From positions 1-9,292 of the forward strand of contig CATXSD010000104.1 of the NCBI GenBank assembly GCA_958402075.1: a stretch of 9,292 nucleotides of DNA. Direction: 5' to 3'. Of the stretch, positions 6,101 to 9,292 are shown in pieces. Below the pieces are notes generated by a model. That model saw only the letters and a list, made by a program, of their open reading frames with translations. It was not told the DNA's origin and did no database searches. Source of the DNA: Mediterranea massiliensis (lineage in GTDB: Bacteria > Bacteroidota > Bacteroidia > Bacteroidales > Bacteroidaceae). Position numbers and translations under genes: made by a program. Positions within the stretch are counted from its first letter, which is position 1, and every line of letters begins with the position of its first letter.

Positions 6101-7660
6101 GTCCAGTCAAGGAATGTTGTGGTATGTACCGGTGGGGTGACTGACAGATTGAAGAAAGATTGGGGAGTCAATGATGTATGGAATAAGATTGTGTTGCCAC
6201 GTTTTGAGCGGATGAACCAGCAAACGGGAACTTCCGATTTTACATCGGTCAATGCCAATGGGCGTACGATACCTGCCATGCCTCTTCAGTTGCAGAAAGG
6301 ATTCAGCAAAAAGCGTATTGACCACAGGCATCATGCGATGGATGCCATTGTGATAGCGTGCGCGAGCAGAAATGTGGTCAACTACCTGAATAATCAGTCG
6401 GCGGGCAAAAACGGCAAGGTGTCTCGTTATGATTTGCAGCATCTGTTGTGCACCAAGGTGCAATATGGTAATGGCTATCAGTGGGTCGTCAATAAACCTT
6501 GGGAAACATTTACCCAAGATGTGTACAAGACTCTGAAGGATGTGGTTGTCAGCTTCAAGCAGAATTTGCGTGTCATAAACAAGACAAGTAATTACTATCA
6601 GCGTAAAGAGAATGGAAAAACGATTCTTTCCAAGCAGGATAAAGGGGACAATTGGGCTATTCGAAAATCTTTGCATAAAGAGACTGTTTTTGGAGAAGTA
6701 AATTTGCGTAAGATGTCCAACGCTTCCTTGAAGTCCGTCCTTGTCAATCCGAAAGTGATTGTAAACAAGGATTTGAAGAGAAAGCTGATAGAACTCATAG
6801 AACAGGGATATGGCGAAAAACAAATAAAGAATTATTTTGAAGAACATAAAGACAGTTGGCAGGATGTAAATCTGAAAAAAATACCTGTGTATTATTTTAC
6901 GAAAGATTCCAGTGAGCATTATTTTGCTTCCCGTAAACCTTTGGACGACTCTTTCAACAAGGATTCCATCAGTAGTATTACCGATACAGGCATACAGGCT
7001 ATTTTGTTGAGGCACTTGGAAGAAGAGGGCAATGATCCCAAAATCGCCTTTTCTCCCGAAGGTATAGAGCGGATGAACAAAAATATAATGCGCTTGAACA
7101 ACGGACATCAGCATCAGCCGATTTATAAAGTAAGGAAATTTGAAAAAGGTGATAAGTTTGCAGTGGGTACAAGAGGAAACAGATCTTCAAAGTTTGTAGA
7201 GGCAGCCAAGGGTACAAATTTGTTCTTTGCGGTTTATGAACAGGAGCTGTTTGACCCAAATAATGGTGAGGTCGTGAAGAAGCGTACATTTGCTACAATT
7301 CCGCTGAACGTGGTTATCAGTCGTCAGAAATTGGGGAAGTCTTCTGCGCCCGCGGACAAGGATGGAAATTTCCCTTTGTTTGTCCTTTCGCCCAATGACT
7401 TGGTGTATGTTCCTACCAGGGAAGAGCAGGAGAGTAATCAACTGCCTGCTAATCCACATCCCGATAGAATATATAAAATGGTAAGTTGTAGTGGTAATCA
7501 ATGCTTTTTTATTCAATATGGAGTCTCTGGTCTGTTGTGGGATAAAAATGAATTCTCTGCTTTAAATAAGATGGAGAGGGCCATAACAGGAGAAATGATA
7601 AAGGAAATCTGTATTCCATTGAAAGTTGATCGTCTGGGACATGTTACTTATAAGCTATAG
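3131..7660 (+). CDS. cas9: Cas9, type II-C RNA-guided DNA endonuclease
   Basis: Cas9 uses a crRNA:tracrRNA duplex to find and cut both strands of invading DNA. This copy has 1509 residues, large for II-C but in the upper range for Bacteroidetes. RuvC-I is at the start (ILGLDLGTNSIGWAVI, D8), followed by an arginine-rich bridge helix (RTKARSTRRMYERGHLRRERL, 64-84) and a long REC lobe (to about 730). RuvC-II is IHVELGREM with E741. The HNH domain has YEIEHVIPKALYFDDSFSNK with H874, N888 and N897. RuvC-III is HRHHAMDA with H1068 and D1071. About 430 residues remain for the WED and PAM-interacting domains. All catalytic residues are present and no frameshift is seen, so it should be active. The ATG at 3131 is chosen because RuvC-I begins at residue 3; the frame stays open for 109 codons upstream, but that DNA holds the tracrRNA gene. 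The PAM cannot be read from the sequence. It heads the cas operon, five bases before cas1. Confidence 0.97.
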   Translation: MKRILGLDLGTNSIGWAVINKSFDKEGNELLCGIESAGSRIIPMDATILGDFTKGNKVSQTQNRTKARSTRRMYERGHLRRERLHRVLSIMGYLPVDYLSQLDRYGKFLPNKEPKLAWYVDDANVSHFLFQDSFQEMLDTFKRYNPSIVAGSHKIPYDWTIYYLRKKALYQKIQKEELAWILLNFNQKRGYFQLRDEMEEQVSTKNRQYFDRQQVVDIIDTQETYKGMKILRVILSDGTQGKIFKKEIPDWIGQVKDIIVTVDIDKEGKDKYDEDGLLSCRFKVPSEAEWETEWMLVKEKTQHDLEASGKSVGEYIFDTLLHNPMQKIRGKLVRTIERKYYKEELHRILSKQKEFHAELNDRELYEKCLEELYPNNPAHRNLMATHDLSYFLMNDILFYQRPLKSKKSLIDNCPFEGHEYVDKETNERKYSPVKCIAKSHPLFQEFRLWQFVSNLRIYQKEKEVNGRLMTDVDVTRDFLRSEEDYVALFDWLNERKEIKQEQFLKYPAFGLKKDASQYRWNYVEDKSYCCNETRSVMLARLDKAGIPRAFLTRELEEALWHILYSVSSKQELKQALASFAEKNDLDINFVDAFANTPPFEKSYGAYSAKAIKKLLPLMRMGHYWKAEDIDAHTRERIDKILTGEYDEGIRNRVREKAIHLVDLSSFKGLPLWLASYIVYDRHSEAKEICRWKSSQDIDEYLKAFKQYSLRNPIVEQVVLETLRTVRDIWKQVGVIDEIHVELGREMKNPSEKRKKMAQRMLENENTNLRIKALLVEFMNPELGIENVRPYSPSQQDLLRIYEEGAWNASNADDDLRDEMLGILKKFNESDTKKRPTSSDIKRYRLWLEQKYRSPYTGAVIPLSKLFTPAYEIEHVIPKALYFDDSFSNKVICESEVNKLKDKQLGHEFIKQHHGEKVQLSLGGVVEIFSVDAYERFVKDNYSQNSAKMKKLLMDEIPEQFTERQMNDSRYISKLVVSLLSNIVRDEEEQDVQSRNVVVCTGGVTDRLKKDWGVNDVWNKIVLPRFERMNQQTGTSDFTSVNANGRTIPAMPLQLQKGFSKKRIDHRHHAMDAIVIACASRNVVNYLNNQSAGKNGKVSRYDLQHLLCTKVQYGNGYQWVVNKPWETFTQDVYKTLKDVVVSFKQNLRVINKTSNYYQRKENGKTILSKQDKGDNWAIRKSLHKETVFGEVNLRKMSNASLKSVLVNPKVIVNKDLKRKLIELIEQGYGEKQIKNYFEEHKDSWQDVNLKKIPVYYFTKDSSEHYFASRKPLDDSFNKDSISSITDTGIQAILLRHLEEEGNDPKIAFSPEGIERMNKNIMRLNNGHQHQPIYKVRKFEKGDKFAVGTRGNRSSKFVEAAKGTNLFFAVYEQELFDPNNGEVVKKRTFATIPLNVVISRQKLGKSSAPADKDGNFPLFVLSPNDLVYVPTREEQESNQLPANPHPDRIYKMVSCSGNQCFFIQYGVSGLLWDKNEFSALNKMERAITGEMIKEICIPLKVDRLGHVTYKL

Positions 7661-7665
7661 TTGTT

Positions 7666-8604
7666 ATGATAAAAAAAACGCTATATTTTGGAAATCCAAC
7701 TTATCTGTCTTTGCGTAATCAGCAATTGGTGATAAAGCTTCCGGAAGTTGAGGGGAACGATTCGCTTCCGGGGCTTCTCAAACGACAGGCAGATGTTACG
7801 CGTCCCATTGAGGATATAGGTGTGGTTGTTCTTGACCATAAACAGATTACCATTACTTCAGGTGCCTTGGAAGCCTTGCTGGAAAATAATTGTGCGGTCA
7901 TTACTTGCGACAGCAAGAGTATGCCGGTAGGATTGATGCTGCCTCTTTGTGGTAATACCACGCAAAACGAACGTTTTCGCAAACAATTGGAAGCTTCGTT
8001 GCCTCTGAAAAAACAATTGTGGCAGCAAACCATTCAAACCAAGATTCGTAATCAGGCACGGATATTGGCGGAATGTAGAGCAGAGGAGGTAAAATGTATG
8101 TTTGTGTGGGCCAATAATGTCCGGAGCGGTGATTCGGATAATTTGGAAGCCCGAGCCGCCGCTTATTATTGGAAAACATTGTTTGCCGATGTGGAGGGTT
8201 TTACGCGCGACCGTGACGGTCTGCCTCCCAACAATCTGTTGAATTACGGATATGCCATTTTGCGTGCAGTTGTAGCCCGTGGGTTAGTGTCAAGTGGGTT
8301 ACTCCCGACTTTAGGCATTCATCACCACAACAGATATAATGCTTATTGCTTGGCCGATGATATTATGGAGCCCTACCGTCCTTACGTTGATCGTCTTGTG
8401 TATTCTCTCTATAAAGAGAAAGGGGGAGGAGATGTCGCTTTGGACAAATCAACAAAATCAGTATTGCTTACGATTCCCACGTTGGAAGTTCATATAGGTG
8501 GTAAGCGCAGCCCGTTGATGGTGGCAGTAGGGCAAACTACTGCCTCATTATACAAATGTTTTGTAGGGGAATTGAGACGTATCCAGTATCCCGAAGAAGA
8601 TTAA
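7666..8604 (+). CDS. cas1: Cas1, CRISPR spacer integrase
   Basis: Cas1 forms a complex with Cas2 that inserts new spacers into the array. The 312-aa product is typical of type II Cas1. An N-terminal beta-rich domain (about 1-85, LYFGNPTYLSLRNQQLVI) precedes the helical catalytic domain. Expected metal-binding residues are E161 (LEARAAAYYW), H221 (GIHHHNRYN) and E235 (LADDIMEPYRPYVDRL), all in family-typical contexts. The gene begins five bases after the cas9 stop and overlaps cas2 by one base, so the three are surely one operon. As elsewhere in type II, Cas9 and tracrRNA may also be needed for spacer choice; that is known of the class, not visible here. Confidence 0.96.
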   Translation: MIKKTLYFGNPTYLSLRNQQLVIKLPEVEGNDSLPGLLKRQADVTRPIEDIGVVVLDHKQITITSGALEALLENNCAVITCDSKSMPVGLMLPLCGNTTQNERFRKQLEASLPLKKQLWQQTIQTKIRNQARILAECRAEEVKCMFVWANNVRSGDSDNLEARAAAYYWKTLFADVEGFTRDRDGLPPNNLLNYGYAILRAVVARGLVSSGLLPTLGIHHHNRYNAYCLADDIMEPYRPYVDRLVYSLYKEKGGGDVALDKSTKSVLLTIPTLEVHIGGKRSPLMVAVGQTTASLYKCFVGELRRIQYPEED

Positions 8605-8936
8605 TGGAACGTTTTAGCGAATATAGGGTGATGTGGATTTTGGTATTTTTCGATTTGCCAACGGATACAAAGAAAGAGAGAAAAGCTGCTTCTGACTTCA
8701 GAAAAATGCTTCAGCGCGACGGGTTCACCATGTTTCAATTTTCCATCTATGTCCGTCATTGTGCCAGTAGTGAAAATGCTGATGTACATATCAAGAGGGT
8801 CCAATCATTTCTTCCTCAGTTAGGGCAGGTTGGTATATTGTGCATTACAGATAAACAATTTTCTCAAATTAAGATTTTTTATGGGAAAAAGACCATAGAA
8901 GCCAACGCTCCAGGTCAACAACTGGAGTTGTTTTAA
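8604..8936 (+). CDS. cas2: Cas2, CRISPR adaptation protein
   Basis: The 110-aa protein is a ferredoxin-fold Cas2 that bridges two Cas1 dimers in the spacer-integration complex. The first strand is MWILVFFDLPT with D17 at the usual metal-binding position, followed by the DFRKMLQRDGFTMFQFSIYVR region and a C-terminal QQLELF ending common in type II Cas2. The ATG at 8604 shares its A with the TAA stop of cas1 (TAATG), implying translational coupling. An in-frame start 48 bases upstream would place 16 unrelated residues before the family-typical MERFSEYRVMWIL and is rejected. A terminator follows six bases after the stop, and the array begins 108 bases downstream. Confidence 0.95.
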   Translation: MERFSEYRVMWILVFFDLPTDTKKERKAASDFRKMLQRDGFTMFQFSIYVRHCASSENADVHIKRVQSFLPQLGQVGILCITDKQFSQIKIFYGKKTIEANAPGQQLELF

Positions 8937-8942
8937 AAAGAT

Positions 8943-8975
8943 AAATCCTGCAAAATGCAGGATTTGTTTGTTTTT
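8943..8975. terminator. probably bidirectional terminator between cas2 and the CRISPR array
   Basis: AAATCCTGCA (8943-8952) and TGCAGGATTT (8956-8965) form a perfect ten-pair stem with a three-base loop. On the plus strand it is followed by GTTTGTTTTT, suitable for ending the cas operon. On the minus strand it is followed by ATCTTTTT (the complement of 8935-8942), suitable for ending RNA coming leftward from the array. Confidence 0.85.
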
Positions 8976-9044
8976 AAAGGACAGCTTTTATTGTTTCTAA
9001 AATATGATATAAATATCTGTATTCCAGATTGTTGTTTAGAATGA
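8976..9044. other. AT-rich stretch between terminator and first repeat
   Basis: This 69-base stretch has no gene and no TAnnTTTG box on either strand. It flanks the cas2-proximal repeat. It could be the trailer of an array transcribed leftward, or a sequence recognised by Cas1-Cas2 if spacers are added at this end. The sequence alone does not decide. Confidence 0.5.
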
Positions 9045-9292
9045 GCTGTTCTTGTTGGCTCAAAGATACTAATTTGAAAGCAATTCACAACCGTGAGCGT
9101 TACCACGCTTATTAAACAGAGCTGTTCTTGTTGGCTCAAAGATACTAATTTGAAAGCAATTCACAACTTCTTGGCCTTTATAAAACTTTGCTCCTTTGCT
9201 GTTCTTGTTGGCTCAAAGATACTAATTTGAAAGCAATTCACAACAAGTTTACGGAGATTTAAATCAAACGGATAGCTGTTCTTGTTGGCTCA
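9045..9292 (-). CRISPR. type II-C CRISPR array, three full repeats and a partial fourth, cut by the window edge
   Basis: The repeat is 47 bp, at 9045-9091, 9121-9167 and 9198-9244, all identical, with 18 bases of a fourth at 9275-9292. Spacers are 29, 30 and 30 bp (9092-9120, 9168-9197, 9245-9274). The crRNA strand is minus, where the repeat begins GTTGTGAATTGC and ends AAGAACAGC: this is the strand complementary to the tracrRNA anti-repeat. Each spacer should therefore be followed in the crRNA by the GTTGTGAATTGC end of the repeat to its left on the plus strand. The length of 47 bp and the sequence match the Bacteroides II-C repeat style. Spacer sources cannot be told by eye. Confidence 0.98.
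9061..9244 (-). promoter_or_regulatory. promoter-like signals inside each CRISPR repeat
   Basis: On the minus strand every repeat begins GTTG and carries TATCTTTG 19 bases later: 9061-9091, 9137-9167 and 9214-9244. This is the same layout as the promoters at 2780 and 3045. Transcription would start some 5-7 bases after the TTTG, still within the last ten bases of the repeat, and enter the spacer at once. Each spacer could thus be transcribed on its own, without processing at its 5' end. The function is inferred; the pattern is exact. Confidence 0.6.

Noticed and set aside
6107..7114. A 335-codon open frame on the minus strand inside cas9
   Set aside because: The predicted peptide has no family features, there is no promoter, and it lies wholly within the conserved cas9 coding sequence. 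It is a shadow frame.
8937..9044. Possible csn2 or cas4 gene after cas2 (type II-A or II-B)
   Set aside because: Only 108 bases separate cas2 from the array and they hold a terminator, so the locus is type II-C as far as the window shows.

Overview
The window looks like a piece of a Bacteroidales chromosome, probably Bacteroides or a close relative. Three things point there: promoters of the Bacteroidetes form TTG/TTTG-N19-TAnnTTTG, a DUF5063-type protein typical of that order, and a 47-bp CRISPR repeat of the Bacteroides type II-C kind. Shine-Dalgarno sequences are absent, as usual in this phylum. The species cannot be fixed from the sequence.

Left part (1-2810), minus strand: a GC-rich housekeeping group reading leftward. 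In transcription order it is a DUF5063-family protein (2191-2757), a DEDDy 3'-5' exonuclease related to RNase D (1532-2158) and an RlmI-type 23S rRNA cytosine-C5 methyltransferase (132-1313). A very good promoter (2780-2810) precedes the first gene. The gaps and gene ends hold repeats: CT-rich short repeats that form the 3' end of the exonuclease gene and abut the stop of the DUF5063 gene, an ATATTTGATATTTC-like repeat before the methyltransferase gene, and a 79-bp GTCAT...ATGAC double-hairpin element.

Middle and right part (2958-9292): a complete type II-C CRISPR-Cas locus, more AT-rich than its neighbours. It consists of tracrRNA (minus, about 2958-3040), cas9 (plus, 3131-7660, 1509 aa, all RuvC and HNH catalytic residues present), cas1 (7666-8604), cas2 (8604-8936, overlapping cas1 by one base), a terminator that looks bidirectional, and a CRISPR array of 47-bp repeats and 29-30-bp spacers that runs off the right edge. 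No csn2 or cas4 lies between cas2 and the array.

How the parts work together: the crRNA strand of the array is the minus strand, because the tracrRNA anti-repeat (minus) is complementary to the GTTGTGAATTGC end of the repeat. Each repeat contains GTTG-N19-TATCTTTG, a Bacteroidetes-type promoter pointing into the next spacer, so crRNAs may start one by one inside the repeats, as known for Neisseria and Campylobacter II-C systems. The tracrRNA gene has the same promoter layout. Its -33 box abuts or overlaps the probable -33 region of the cas9 promoter, so the effector gene and its guide co-factor may compete for RNA polymerase. The system is of a known class. The most interesting parts are its regulatory layout and RNA architecture.
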